Assembly: GCF_900107585.1 (NCBI RefSeq)
Contig: NZ_FNQM01000005.1
Coordinates: 124,001-188,000, forward strand
Reading direction: 5' to 3'
DNA: 64,000 bases
Source: Rubrimonas cliftonensis
GTDB taxonomy: Bacteria; Pseudomonadota; Alphaproteobacteria; Rhodobacterales; Rhodobacteraceae
Of the stretch, positions 28,271 to 37,541 are shown piece by piece; within the stretch, counting starts at the first letter, position 1; each line of letters opens with the position of its first letter. Under the pieces are notes generated by a model. That model worked only from the letters and a program-made list of their open reading frames with translations, was not told the DNA's origin and searched no databases. The position numbers and the translations under genes were made by a program.

Positions 28271-31200
28271 ATGCCCAAGAAAATGCTCATAGACGCCACC
28301 CACCCGGAAGAGACCCGGGTCGTTGTGGCGGACGGCTCCAAGGTTGAAGAATTCGACTTCGAGTCCATCAATAAACGTCAGCTCTCCGGAAACATCTACC
28401 TCGCGAAAGTGACGCGGGTGGAGCCGTCGCTGCAGGCGGCCTTCGTGGAGTACGGCGGCAATCGCCACGGCTTTCTGGCCTTCTCGGAAATCCACCCCGA
28501 CTACTACCAGATCCCGGTGGCCGACCGCGAGGCGCTGATCGCCGCCGAGGAGGCGGAAGCGGCTGAGGAGCAGCGCGAAGCCGAGAGCCCGCGTCCCAGG
28601 CGCGCGCGCCCGGCCAGGGCCCAGCCGGAAGCCCCGTTCGAGCCGGAAACCCCAGCCCGGCCGGAAGCTTCGGCCGAACCGGAAGCTTCGGTCGAGCCGG
28701 AAGCTTCGGCCGAAGACGCCGGGTCCGCCGCCGAGCCGATGGCCGAAGCGCCCAAGAAGCCTGCTCCCGCCAAGCGTACGCGCAGCCGCAAAAAGCCGGC
28801 GAAGACCGAGACGGTCGAGGCCGCGGACGCGGGTGGCGACGCGCCGTCGGACGCAGGCGCTGCTGCTCAGGAGGCGCCTGCGCCCGAAGCCGCCGCGCTC
28901 GGCGACCCGGAGCGGACGCCAGAACAGGCCACAGAACAGGTCCCAGAACAGGCCACAGAACAGGCCGCAGAACAGGCCGCAGAGCAGGCCTCCGAGCAGG
29001 GCCCGAACGAGGCGGTCGCCGGGGCCGACGGCCCGGACGATTCTGCGAGAACGCCTTCCGAGGACGTCGCCGCCACGCGGTCCGGCCCCGCCTCCATCGC
29101 CGAGGGCGCCGGCGCCGACAGCGCGGAGAGCGTCAGCGAGCCGTTCGAGCCGGAGGCGTCGGCCGAGACCGTCGCCGAAGACGCCGGCGCCGCGCCGAGG
29201 AAGCGCTCGACCCGGGGCCGCCGCACCCGCAAGCCCGCCAGCAGGGCCGACGCGCCGGCGGAGGCCGCGCGCGAGGCCGAGCCCGCCGAGGCCCCGGACG
29301 AGGATTCCGGCGTCGAGAGCGTCGGCGCCGAGGAGCCGCGCGAGGAGATGCGCCCCCGCAAGCCGCGGATGCGCAACTACAAGATCCAGGAGGTGATCAA
29401 GGTCCGGCAGATCATGCTGGTCCAGGTCGTCAAGGAGGAGCGCGGCAACAAGGGCGCGGCGCTGACCACCTATCTGTCGCTCGCCGGACGCTACTGCGTG
29501 CTGATGCCGAACACAGCGCGCGGCGGCGGCGTCTCCCGCAAGATCACCTCCGCGGAGGACCGCAAGAAGCTCAAGGAGATCGCGGCGGAGTTCGAGGCGC
29601 CCAAGGGCATGGGCCTGATCATCCGCACCGCCGGCGCCAAGCGCACCCGGCTGGAGATCAAGCGCGACTACGAGTTCCTGCTGCGCCAGTGGGAGGAGAT
29701 CCGCGAGCTGACGCTCAGGAGCGTCGCGCCCGCGCTGATCTACGAGGAAGGCTCGCTGATCAAGCGCTCGATCCGCGACCTGTACTCCAAGGACATCGAC
29801 GAGGTGCTCGTCGAGGGCGACGAGGCCTATCGCGAGGCCAAGGAATACATGCGCATGCTCATGCCGAGCCATGCCAAGAACGTGAAGCCCTACAAGGACG
29901 ACATTTCGCTGTTCAGCCGCCAGGGGGTCGAGAGCTATCTCGCGGCGATGTTCAACCCGACCGTGCAGCTGAAATCGGGCGGCTACATCGTGATCGGCGT
30001 CACCGAGGCGCTGGTCGCGATCGACGTCAACTCCGGGCGCAGCACCCGTGAAGGCTCGATCGAGGAGACGGCGCTCAAGACCAACCTGGAGGCCGCCGAC
30101 GAGGTGGCGCGCCAGCTGCGCCTGCGCGACCTCGCCGGGCTGATCGTGATCGACTTCATCGACATGGACGAGCGGCGCAACAACGCCGCGGTCGAGAAGC
30201 GCATGAAGGACCGCCTGTCGTCGGATCGCGCGCGCATCCAGATCGGCCGCATCTCGCCGTTCGGGCTCATGGAGATGAGCCGCCAGCGGCTGCGGCCCGG
30301 CATGATCGAGGCGTCGACGGCGCCGTGCCCGCACTGCCACGGCACCGGGCTCATGCGGTCAGACGACAGCCTCGCGCTGTCCATCCTGCGCGAGGTCGAG
30401 GAGGAGGGCGTGAAGAAGCGCGCCGCCGAGCTCAGGGTGAAGGCGCCGGTTTCGATCGCCAACTACATCATGAACCAGAAGCGTGCGCATCTGATGGCGA
30501 TCGAGGCGCGCTGCGGCATGTCGGTCATGGTCGAAGGCGACCCTGCGCTGATCAGCCCCGAGCACCGTATCGAGCGGGTGCGCGCGGCGGCGGCGCGGCC
30601 CGAGCCGACGCCAGCCCCCGCGACCGTGCGCGCCGGCGCTGGCGCCGGCCTTGCGGCGTTCGACGACCCGCGCGCCGACGCCGAGGACGACGTCGAGGAC
30701 GAGGTCGAGGCGGAGGCCGAAGCGCCTGTCCGTTCGGGGGAAGGCCGCCAGGCCGAGGCCCGAGCCGCCTCGCCGCGCGACAATGGCGAGGATGGCCGCG
30801 GCGACGGCAAGGCCAAGCGCCGGCGCGGCAAGCGCGGCGGCCGCCGGCGGCGGCGCGAGGACGAGGAGCGCGGCGGCGCCGCGGCCGGTCAGAACTCGCC
30901 CGGCGGCATGGAGGTTTTCGGCGACAGCGAAGACGACGGCCGCGACGATGCGGAGACCGCCGAGGCGCCGGCGACGCGCGAGCCGGCTGTCGCGCAGGCT
31001 GCCGCGCCCGAAACCGCAAAGGACGCCGCTCCGGTCGACGCGCCGGAGTCCTCCGCTCCCCGGGCGAGCGCCGAGGCTGCGGCGCCAATCGAGGCCACTC
31101 CAGCCGACGCGGTCCAGACCGACGCGGTCCAGACCGACGCGGCGCAGACTGGCGCGGCGCAGACTGGCGCGGTCGAGGCCGACGCGGCGGAGACCGGCGC

Positions 31201-31564
31201 GGCCGAGGCGGAGGAGCCGGCGAAGCCCAAGCGCCGTCGCGCGCGCAAGCCGTCCGCCAAGGCGCAGGCCGAAGCCGCCGCCGCCGAGACCGCGGCGCGG
31301 GAGGCCTCGGAGACGGCCGCTCCTGAGCCAGTCGCGGCGCGGCCTGAGCCCGCCTCAGCGCCCACCCCCGAACCCGCCGCGGAGACCCCGAAGGTCGATG
31401 CGGTCGAGCCCGAGCCCGGGCAGGAGGCGGCGGCTCAGGCCGGGGTCGTCGCGGCGGACGCGGGCGAAGCGCCCGCGTCGCAGCCCGAGCCCGCCGCTTC
31501 GGAGGGCGAGCCCGAGACGCCACGTCCGCGCCGCCGCGGCTGGTGGAGCATCGGCGCCCGCTGA
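28271..31564 (+). CDS. rne: Ribonuclease E
   Basis: A 1097-residue endoribonuclease and degradosome scaffold. It starts MPKKMLIDATHPEETRVVV, normal for the alphaproteobacterial enzyme. The catalytic Asp pair is Asp585 (AIDVNSG) and Asp628 (VIDFIDM), 43 residues apart as in E. coli, and the zinc link is Cys686 and Cys689 (CPHC). Compared with E. coli the catalytic residues are shifted by 282 positions because a long acidic insert splits the S1 domain (residues about 90-360). The C-terminal third is also disordered and rich in Ala, Glu, Arg and Pro. In-frame tandem repeats lie in both regions. Confidence 0.96.
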   Translation: MPKKMLIDATHPEETRVVVADGSKVEEFDFESINKRQLSGNIYLAKVTRVEPSLQAAFVEYGGNRHGFLAFSEIHPDYYQIPVADREALIAAEEAEAAEEQREAESPRPRRARPARAQPEAPFEPETPARPEASAEPEASVEPEASAEDAGSAAEPMAEAPKKPAPAKRTRSRKKPAKTETVEAADAGGDAPSDAGAAAQEAPAPEAAALGDPERTPEQATEQVPEQATEQAAEQAAEQASEQGPNEAVAGADGPDDSARTPSEDVAATRSGPASIAEGAGADSAESVSEPFEPEASAETVAEDAGAAPRKRSTRGRRTRKPASRADAPAEAAREAEPAEAPDEDSGVESVGAEEPREEMRPRKPRMRNYKIQEVIKVRQIMLVQVVKEERGNKGAALTTYLSLAGRYCVLMPNTARGGGVSRKITSAEDRKKLKEIAAEFEAPKGMGLIIRTAGAKRTRLEIKRDYEFLLRQWEEIRELTLRSVAPALIYEEGSLIKRSIRDLYSKDIDEVLVEGDEAYREAKEYMRMLMPSHAKNVKPYKDDISLFSRQGVESYLAAMFNPTVQLKSGGYIVIGVTEALVAIDVNSGRSTREGSIEETALKTNLEAADEVARQLRLRDLAGLIVIDFIDMDERRNNAAVEKRMKDRLSSDRARIQIGRISPFGLMEMSRQRLRPGMIEASTAPCPHCHGTGLMRSDDSLALSILREVEEEGVKKRAAELRVKAPVSIANYIMNQKRAHLMAIEARCGMSVMVEGDPALISPEHRIERVRAAAARPEPTPAPATVRAGAGAGLAAFDDPRADAEDDVEDEVEAEAEAPVRSGEGRQAEARAASPRDNGEDGRGDGKAKRRRGKRGGRRRRREDEERGGAAAGQNSPGGMEVFGDSEDDGRDDAETAEAPATREPAVAQAAAPETAKDAAPVDAPESSAPRASAEAAAPIEATPADAVQTDAVQTDAAQTGAAQTGAVEADAAETGAAEAEEPAKPKRRRARKPSAKAQAEAAAAETAAREASETAAPEPVAARPEPASAPTPEPAAETPKVDAVEPEPGQEAAAQAGVVAADAGEAPASQPEPAASEGEPETPRPRRRGWWSIGAR
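28661..28714 (+). repeat. 18-base tandem repeat inside rne
   Basis: Three in-frame units, each encoding PEAS(A/V)E, in the S1-domain insert of RNase E. Confidence 0.8.
28922..29005 (+). repeat. 12-base tandem repeat inside rne
   Basis: Seven in-frame units encoding EQAT, EQVP, EQAT, EQAA, EQAA, EQAS and EQGP in the S1-domain insert of RNase E. Near-identical units suggest recent slippage. Confidence 0.85.
31106..31210 (+). repeat. 15-base tandem repeat inside rne
   Basis: Seven in-frame five-codon units of the type (D/G)A(V/A)(Q/E)(T/A) in the C-terminal disordered region of RNase E. Confidence 0.8.
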
Positions 31565-31573
31565 GGGGTGCGG

Positions 31574-31600
31574 CCCGGCGCGCCCGCTCGGCGCGCCGGG
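31574..31600. terminator. Hairpin after rne
   Basis: An 11-base perfect stem with a 5-base loop starts nine bases after the rne stop and is followed by TTT at 31604-31606. It lies before the convergent aminotransferase stop. Confidence 0.6.
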
Positions 31601-31670
31601 GCCTTTGGGCGGGCCGGGCGCTGCGGCCGATCGGTCCCGACGGTGGCTGAAAGCGTGGCCGGAACCGCCT

Positions 31671-32822
31671 TCAGCCCCGCCAGTCCCTGAGCCGTCGCGC
31701 CGCCTCGCGCATCCGCGCCGTCGGCCCCGCGAAGCTGAAGCGCACGAAGGAGCGCCCCCTGGGCGGGTCGAAGTCGACGCCGGGCGTCGCGGCCACGCCG
31801 GCCTCCTGAAGCATCCGCCGGCAGAAGGCGACGCTGTCATCGGTCAGGTCGCCGACGTCGGCGTAGAGGTAGAAGGCGCCGTCGCAGGGCGCGAAGGAGC
31901 GGAAGCCGGCCTTCGGCAGCTCCTCCAGCAGCAGCGCCCGGTTGGCGCGATAGACCTCGACCTCCGCCTCCAGCGTGTCTTCGGCGTCCATCGCCGCGAG
32001 CGCGGCGACCTGGGAGACGTGCGGCGCGCAGATGAACAGGTTCTGGCTGAGGCGCTCCACCGCGGCGATCGCTTCGGGCGGGGCCACGATCCAGCCCACG
32101 CGCCAGCCCGCCATGCAGAAGTATTTCGAGAAGCTGTTGATCACCACCGCGTCGGGGTCGACCTCCAGCGCCGAGACGGCGCGCGCGCCATGCTCCAGCC
32201 CGTGATAGATCTCGTCCGAGACCAGCGTCGCGCCGATGCGCCGGCACTCGACGGCGAGCGCGGCCATGGCGGCGCGGTCGAGCATCGTCCCGGCCGGGTT
32301 CGACGGGCTGGCGGCGATCACGCCCGCGAGCCGCCCGGCGCGCCCGGCGTCGGCCAGCAGATGCGCGTCGGGCTGGAACCGCGTCTGCGGTCCCGTCGGC
32401 ACGCCGACGGGGATGAGGTCGAGCGCGCGGGCCATGTTGCGGTAGGCGGGATATCCGGGCTCCGCCAGCGCCACCCGGTCGCCGGCGTCGAACAGCGCGA
32501 GCGCGGCGAGCAGGAAGCCCGCCGAGGCTCCCGCCGTGACGGCGATGCGCTCGGGCGCGACGACGACGCCGTGGCGTTCGGCGTAGCGGCGCGCGATGCG
32601 TTCGCGCAGCTCCGGCAGGCCAAGCGCCACCGTGTAGCCGAGCGGCCCGCGCGCCATCGCCGCCCGCGCCGCCTCGATGGCGCGGGCCGGGGCCGCCGCG
32701 CCGGGCTGGCCGACCTCCATGTGCACGACGTCGGCGCCGGCGGCCTCCCTCGCGCGCGCGGCCTCCATCACCTCCATCACGATGAACGGATCGACCGCCC
32801 CTCGCCTTGAAATCCGCATCAT
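31671..32822 (-). CDS. PLP-dependent aminotransferase, class I/II
   Basis: A 383-residue fold-type I aminotransferase. The N-terminal VGQPGAAAP, the middle ASPSNPAGTML, the DEIYHGLEHG segment and the PLP Lys in SFSKYFCMAGWRVGW are all present. The C-terminal Arg that binds the substrate carboxylate is in SFVRFSFAG. The sequence resembles aspartate- or alanine-type enzymes, but the amino donor cannot be named. It starts with two Met codons (32822 and 32819) and is divergent from the M48 protease gene. Confidence 0.9.
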   Translation of the reverse strand: MMRISRRGAVDPFIVMEVMEAARAREAAGADVVHMEVGQPGAAAPARAIEAARAAMARGPLGYTVALGLPELRERIARRYAERHGVVVAPERIAVTAGASAGFLLAALALFDAGDRVALAEPGYPAYRNMARALDLIPVGVPTGPQTRFQPDAHLLADAGRAGRLAGVIAASPSNPAGTMLDRAAMAALAVECRRIGATLVSDEIYHGLEHGARAVSALEVDPDAVVINSFSKYFCMAGWRVGWIVAPPEAIAAVERLSQNLFICAPHVSQVAALAAMDAEDTLEAEVEVYRANRALLLEELPKAGFRSFAPCDGAFYLYADVGDLTDDSVAFCRRMLQEAGVAATPGVDFDPPRGRSFVRFSFAGPTARMREAARRLRDWRG

Positions 32823-32877
32823 CCATAGCCCTTATGTGCGTAACGAAGCGGCATGCGCCGTATTGGGAAAGGTCGCG

Positions 32878-34212
32878 ATGTCTGCGACGGTGCGCAAGCT
32901 GTCCGCGATGCTCCGCCTTGTTGCGGCGCTGCTCTGCGCGTTCCCGGCAAGCGCGGGGGGCTTCGTCAGGGACGCCGAGATCGAGCGCACGCTCTCGATG
33001 ATGACGCGGCCGATCTTCGAAGCGGCCGGCGTCGCGCCGGAGAGCGTGCGCGTGCTGCTGCTCGACGATCCCGCGCTCAACGCCTTCGTGGCGAACGGTC
33101 GCACCATGGTGCTGAACACCGGCCTGCTGCGGCGGATGCCCGAGGCCGACACGATCATCGGGGTGATCGCGCATGAGACCGGCCACATCACCGGCGGGCA
33201 TCTCGCGCGGCGCGCCATCGCGGCGCGGCAGGTGGCCGGCCCGGCGCTGCTCGCCACGATCCTCGCCGCGGCCGGCGCCGCCGCGGCCGGCTCCGCCGAT
33301 CTCGGCGCCGCCGCCGTTCTCGGCGGTCAGGAGGCGATCCGCCGCAGTCTTCTGGCCTATTCGCGCGCGGAGGAGGCCTCGGCCGACCAGGCGGCCGTCA
33401 GCTACATGAACCGCGCCGGCGTCGACCCGAGCGGGATGCTCGAGATCCTGAGGCTGTTCAAGGGCCAGGAGGTGTTCAGCACCCAGCGGCTCGACCCCTA
33501 CGCGCTCAGCCATCCGCTCTCCTCCGAGCGCATCAGCCTGCTCGAGAGCCGCATCGCGCAGTCGCCGATGAAGGGCGCGCCGCTCGATCCGCAGATCGAC
33601 TACTGGCACGAGCGGATGCGCGCCAAGCTGGACGGCTTTCTCGAACGGCCCGAGCGCGTGCTGTCGCGCCTGGAGCTCGCGGACGAGCCAGACAGCGAGA
33701 TGAACCTCTATCGCCGCGCGATCGCCCTGCACCGGATGGCGGACGTCGACGCGGCGCTGGCGACGCTCGGCAGGCTGCTCGACAGGCGCCCCGACGACCC
33801 CTTCTACTGGGAGCTGCGCGGTCAGGTGCTGCTGGAGAGCGGTCGGGCGCCGGAAGCCGTGACCGCCTATCGCCGCGCCGTGGCCCTGGCGCCGGCCGAG
33901 CCCCTGATCGCGGGCGCGCTCGGCCGGTCGCTGTTGGCCACCGGCGCCGAGGATGAGGCGCTCGTGCTGCTGAAGCGCGCGGTCCGCGACGACCCTGGCG
34001 AGCCGGGGCTGCTGCGCGACCTCGCGCGGGCCTACGCCCATGCCGGCGACGACGGCATGGCCGCCCTCACCACCGCCGAGCGCGTCGCGCTGGGCGGCGA
34101 TCTCGACTCCGCCGCGCGGCTCGCGCGTCGCGCCATGGGCCTGCTGCCCACCGGGTCGCCCGGATGGCTGCGCGCCGACGACATCGCCGCCCTCGCCCCC
34201 GACAACGACTGA
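32878..34212 (+). CDS. M48-family metalloprotease with TPR repeats, BepA-like
   Basis: A 444-residue exported protein with a signal peptide (residues 1-26). The zinc motif HETGH lies in GVIAHETGHITGGHLARR, and the third ligand is probably in SRAEEASADQAAV. The C-terminal half holds TPR-like helix pairs (residues about 270-410). This matches BepA/YfgC, a periplasmic protease and chaperone for outer-membrane proteins. GGGAAAGG lies just before the ATG at 32878. Confidence 0.9.
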   Translation: MSATVRKLSAMLRLVAALLCAFPASAGGFVRDAEIERTLSMMTRPIFEAAGVAPESVRVLLLDDPALNAFVANGRTMVLNTGLLRRMPEADTIIGVIAHETGHITGGHLARRAIAARQVAGPALLATILAAAGAAAAGSADLGAAAVLGGQEAIRRSLLAYSRAEEASADQAAVSYMNRAGVDPSGMLEILRLFKGQEVFSTQRLDPYALSHPLSSERISLLESRIAQSPMKGAPLDPQIDYWHERMRAKLDGFLERPERVLSRLELADEPDSEMNLYRRAIALHRMADVDAALATLGRLLDRRPDDPFYWELRGQVLLESGRAPEAVTAYRRAVALAPAEPLIAGALGRSLLATGAEDEALVLLKRAVRDDPGEPGLLRDLARAYAHAGDDGMAALTTAERVALGGDLDSAARLARRAMGLLPTGSPGWLRADDIAALAPDND

Positions 34213-34262
34213 CCCTTCCCGCTGCGGGGCGCCGCCGCCCGGAGCGTCACACGCAGGAGCCC

Positions 34263-35042
34263 ATGCCCATGACCTTCGCCCTCACCCCGCGCCTGCGCGC
34301 CGCCGGCCTCGCCTGCGCCGCGGCGCTCGCCGTCGCCGCCGCAACGCCCGCCGCCGCGCAGCAGGCGCTCACCCCCGAGCAGGCCGGGGAGGTCGACGCC
34401 CGCGTGCGCGACTACATCCTCGCCAATCCCGAGATCATCCTCGAGGCGCTGGAGATCCTCGAGAGCCGCCGCGGCGACGCTCAGGCGACGGCCGACGCGC
34501 AGCTCGTGTTCCAGCACGCCGAGGCGCTGCTGGACGACGGCTACAGCCCCGTCTTCGGCGCCGCAGACGGCGACGTGACCGTGGTGGAGTTCTCCGACTA
34601 CCGCTGCGGCTACTGCAAGGCCGCGCATCCCCATGTCACGGAGCTTCTGGACGGCGACGCGAAACTGCGCCTCGTGCACAAGCAGTTCCCGATCCTCGGG
34701 GCGGACAGCGTGTTCGCCGCGCGCGCCGCGATGGCCGCGCAGGGCCTCGACCGCGCGGCCCATGACCGCTTCCACGACGCGATGATGACTTTCCGCGGCG
34801 CGCTGGACGAGGCGGCCGTGCTGCGGCTGGCTGGCGGCGCCGGCATCGAGGAGGGCGACCTGCGCACCGCCATGGAGGCGCCCGAGATCGCGGAGCGCAT
34901 TCGGGAGACCTACTCTCTCGCCAAGGATCTCAAGATCGAGGGCACGCCGAGCTTTATCATCGGGGACCGTATCCTGCGCGGCTATGTCGAGGTGGAGCAG
35001 ATGCGGGAGCTTGTGGCGGAAGCCCGCGCCGCAGCGCAATGA
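34263..35042 (+). CDS. DsbA-family thiol-disulfide protein
   Basis: A 259-residue periplasmic thioredoxin-fold protein with a signal peptide ending near AAAQQA. An N-terminal helical extension (residues about 30-95) precedes the thioredoxin domain with the redox motif CGYC in SDYRCGYCKAAHPHV. The cis-Pro loop is in EGTPSFIIGDRI. The layout fits ScsC/BdbD-like proteins, which may be isomerases or oxidases. The N-terminal extension in such proteins can oligomerise the protein. Two Met starts (34263 and 34269) share the AGGAG site. Confidence 0.88.
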   Translation: MPMTFALTPRLRAAGLACAAALAVAAATPAAAQQALTPEQAGEVDARVRDYILANPEIILEALEILESRRGDAQATADAQLVFQHAEALLDDGYSPVFGAADGDVTVVEFSDYRCGYCKAAHPHVTELLDGDAKLRLVHKQFPILGADSVFAARAAMAAQGLDRAAHDRFHDAMMTFRGALDEAAVLRLAGGAGIEEGDLRTAMEAPEIAERIRETYSLAKDLKIEGTPSFIIGDRILRGYVEVEQMRELVAEARAAAQ

Positions 35043-35060
35043 CGCCCGCGCAGTGACGCC

Positions 35061-35082
35061 CTGCGGCGGAGCCTTGCCGCAG
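35061..35082 (+). terminator. Hairpin after the DsbA-like gene
   Basis: A 7-base perfect stem (35061-35067 / 35076-35082) with an 8-base loop, 19 bases after the stop. No T-run. Confidence 0.45.
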
Positions 35083-35098
35083 CGCGGCGCCCGGGCGC

Positions 35099-35127
35099 TT
35101 GGCGCGGCCGGGTTCGCCGCGTATAAG
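35099..35127 (+). promoter_or_regulatory. Promoter of accB-accC
   Basis: TTGGCG (35099-35104) and TATAAG (35122-35127) are exactly 17 bases apart. They start about 105 bases before the accB start codon, just after a terminator-like hairpin. Confidence 0.6.
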
Positions 35128-35204
35128 CGCCTCGCCGGGCGGCCGCCCCCACCAACCAGCGCAACGCCGGGACGTTCGAGCCGGCGGCGCGGAAGCGAGA
35201 TCCG

Positions 35205-35690
35205 ATGAGCAAGAGCCCCGACGACGACATCGCCTTCATCCGTGCGCTCGCCCAGCTTCTGCGCGAGACGGATCTCGGCGAGATCGAGGTGTCCCGAGAA
35301 TACGGCGAGGACGACGAGCTCCGCGTGCGGCTGAGCCGCGCCGCCGCCCCGGCGCCGGTCATGGCGGCTCCGGCCCCGGCCGGTGCGGCGCAGGCCCCCG
35401 CCGCGCCGGCGCCGACGCTGGTCGTCGCCGCAGAGACGTCCGACCCCGCCGATCATCCCGGCGCCGTCGTGTCGCCGATGGTCGGCACCGCCTATCTCTC
35501 GCCGGAGCCCGGCGCGGCGAACTTCGTGAAGGTGGGCGACACCGTCCGCGAGGGCCAGACCCTGCTGATCATCGAGGCGATGAAGACGATGAACCAGATC
35601 CCCGCGCCGAAATCCGGCGTGGTCAGGCAGATCCTCATCGCCGACAAGCAGCCGGTCGAGTTCGGCGCCGCGCTCATGATCGTCGAATAA
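35205..35690 (+). CDS. accB: Biotin carboxyl carrier protein of acetyl-CoA carboxylase
   Basis: A 161-residue carrier whose biotin moves CO2 from biotin carboxylase to the carboxyltransferase in the first step of fatty acid synthesis. After an N-terminal dimer region and a Pro/Ala-rich linker, the biotinyl domain (residues about 85-161) carries the biotinylation site in [10 protein letters not shown]. It is followed by accC after five bases. Confidence 0.96.
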   Translation: MSKSPDDDIAFIRALAQLLRETDLGEIEVSREYGEDDELRVRLSRAAAPAPVMAAPAPAGAAQAPAAPAPTLVVAAETSDPADHPGAVVSPMVGTAYLSPEPGAANFVKVGDTVREGQTLLIIEAMKTMNQIPAPKSGVVRQILIADKQPVEFGAALMIVE

Positions 35691-35695
35691 GCGCG

Positions 35696-37033
35696 ATGTT
35701 CTCCAAGATCCTGATCGCCAATCGCGGCGAGATCGCGCTGCGCATCCACCGAGCCTGCCGCGACATGGGCGTGCGGACCGTCGCGGTGCATTCGACGGCG
35801 GACGCTAACGCGATGCATGTCCGGCTCGCCGATGAGAGCGTCTGCATCGGCCCGCCGCCGGCCGGCCAGTCCTACCTCAACATCCCCGCGATCATCACGG
35901 CCTGCGAGATCTCCGGCGCCGAGGCGATCCACCCCGGCTACGGCTTCCTCAGCGAGAACGCCGCCTTCGCGCAGATCGTGGAGGAGCACGAGTTGACCTT
36001 CATCGGGCCGACGCCCGAGCACATCTCGATCATGGGCGACAAGATCGCCGCCAAGGACACCATGAAGCGCCTCGGCGTGCCCTGTGTGCCGGGCTCGGAG
36101 GGCGCCCTCTCCCATGTCGAGGCCGCGCAGGCGGTGGCGGACGAGATCGGCTACCCGGTGCTCGTCAAGGCGGCGTCGGGCGGCGGCGGCCGCGGCATGA
36201 AGGTCGCGCGCACCGCCGAGGAGCTCCCCATCGCCTTCCAGACGGCGCGCGCCGAGGCCAAGGCCGCCTTCGGCGACGACGCGGTGTATCTGGAGAAGTA
36301 TCTCTCCAAGCCCCGCCACATCGAGATCCAGGTGATCGGCGACGGCCGCGGCGCGGCGGTGCATCTCGGTGAGCGCGACTGCTCGCTCCAGCGCCGCCAC
36401 CAGAAGGTGTTCGAGGAGGCGCCCTCGCCGGTCATCGACGCCGCCACGCGCGCGCGCATCGGCGAGACCTGCGCGAAGGCGATGGCCGACATCGGCTATC
36501 GCGGCGTCGGCACGGTGGAGTTCCTCTACGAGAACGGCGAGTTCTACTTCATCGAGATGAACACCCGCCTGCAGGTCGAGCATCCCGTGACCGAGATGGT
36601 CTATGGCATCGACCTCGTGCGCGAGCAGATCCGCGTCGCCGCCGGCCTCGGCCTGTCGCGCACGCAGGAGAGCCTTGTGCCGAAAGGCTGGGCCATCGAG
36701 TGCCGCATCAACGCCGAGAAGCTGCCAAGCTTCTCGCCCTCGCCGGGCCGCATCACCGCCTACCATGCGCCCGGCGGCCCCGGCGTGCGGATGGACAGCG
36801 CGCTCTATGACGGCTACGCGATCCCGCCATACTACGACAGCCTCATCGGCAAGCTGATCGTGCAGGGCGAGGACCGCGACGACGCGCTCGCGCGGCTCGA
36901 CCGGGCGCTCGCCGAGCTCATCGTCAACGGCGTCGACACCACCGCGCCGCTGTTCCGCGCCCTGCTGGAGAGCCCGGACCTGCGGCGCGGCGACTACGAC
37001 ATCCACTGGCTTGAGAACTGGCTCGGCGCCTGA
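35696..37033 (+). CDS. accC: Biotin carboxylase subunit of acetyl-CoA carboxylase
   Basis: A 445-residue ATP-grasp enzyme that carboxylates the biotin on AccB. It starts [20 protein letters not shown] and contains the ATP-binding Gly-rich loop [13 protein letters not shown], the metal-binding [14 protein letters not shown] and a normal C-terminus. Length is as expected. It forms an operon with accB. Confidence 0.97.
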   Translation: MFSKILIANRGEIALRIHRACRDMGVRTVAVHSTADANAMHVRLADESVCIGPPPAGQSYLNIPAIITACEISGAEAIHPGYGFLSENAAFAQIVEEHELTFIGPTPEHISIMGDKIAAKDTMKRLGVPCVPGSEGALSHVEAAQAVADEIGYPVLVKAASGGGGRGMKVARTAEELPIAFQTARAEAKAAFGDDAVYLEKYLSKPRHIEIQVIGDGRGAAVHLGERDCSLQRRHQKVFEEAPSPVIDAATRARIGETCAKAMADIGYRGVGTVEFLYENGEFYFIEMNTRLQVEHPVTEMVYGIDLVREQIRVAAGLGLSRTQESLVPKGWAIECRINAEKLPSFSPSPGRITAYHAPGGPGVRMDSALYDGYAIPPYYDSLIGKLIVQGEDRDDALARLDRALAELIVNGVDTTAPLFRALLESPDLRRGDYDIHWLENWLGA

Positions 37034-37109
37034 CGCCGGGCACGGGCCGCGCCGCCGCGCGCGTCGTCGTTAACGCGGCGTGAACGCGGGCGGCGGCAGC
37101 ATCGCCGGC

Positions 37110-37541
37110 ATGATCCGCATGCTCGCCCTGTTCCTGCCCGCCCTGTTCCCGTCATGGCGGTTCTTTCCCGCAGTCGAGCCGTCGCCGCGGATCGAGGTCG
37201 CGCATGTCGGCGCGGGCCCGGCGGAGGCATGGCGCGCCTTTCGTCCGCCCCCGGCGCGTCTGACGGCGGCGCAGATGATCGCCCGGCTGTTCTGGAGCCC
37301 GCGCCGCAACGAGGATCTCTATCTCGCAAGCTGCGCCGAGCGGATCATCGCCGACGGCCGCGACCACGCCCGGCGCGAGATCCTCAAACGCATCCGCGCG
37401 GCGACGCCCGAGGCGCGGGGGCGGGCGCTGCGGTTCCGCCTCGTGACCGTCCATCGCGAGGGCGAGCGGCTGGTCGAGCGGACGGTCTACGTCTCTCCGA
37501 TCGACGCGCCCGCCGGCGACCCGCCGGAACCGGCGTCGTGA
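37110..37541 (+). CDS. Hypothetical protein paired with an HTTM-like membrane protein
   Basis: A 143-residue protein with one hydrophobic N-terminal segment (MIRMLALFLPALFPSWRFF), so probably anchored or exported. The rest is soluble with a basic middle (CAERIIADGRDHARREILKRI) and a C-terminal beta segment (RFRLVTVHREGERLVERTVY). No domain recognised. The ATG at 37110 is preferred; a GTG at 37080 is in frame. Its stop overlaps the start of the next gene as GTGA, so the two products probably work together. Confidence 0.65.
   Translation: MIRMLALFLPALFPSWRFFPAVEPSPRIEVAHVGAGPAEAWRAFRPPPARLTAAQMIARLFWSPRRNEDLYLASCAERIIADGRDHARREILKRIRAATPEARGRALRFRLVTVHREGERLVERTVYVSPIDAPAGDPPEPAS

Noticed and set aside
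28922-29005. Direct repeats resembling a CRISPR or satellite array
   Set aside because: The repeats are 12 bases, contiguous and in frame with rne, with no spacers.
27887-30340. Long minus-strand frame opposite rne that continues the amidase frame
   Set aside because: It is the GC-rich shadow of rne. The amidase signal segment and start lie at 27775-27886.
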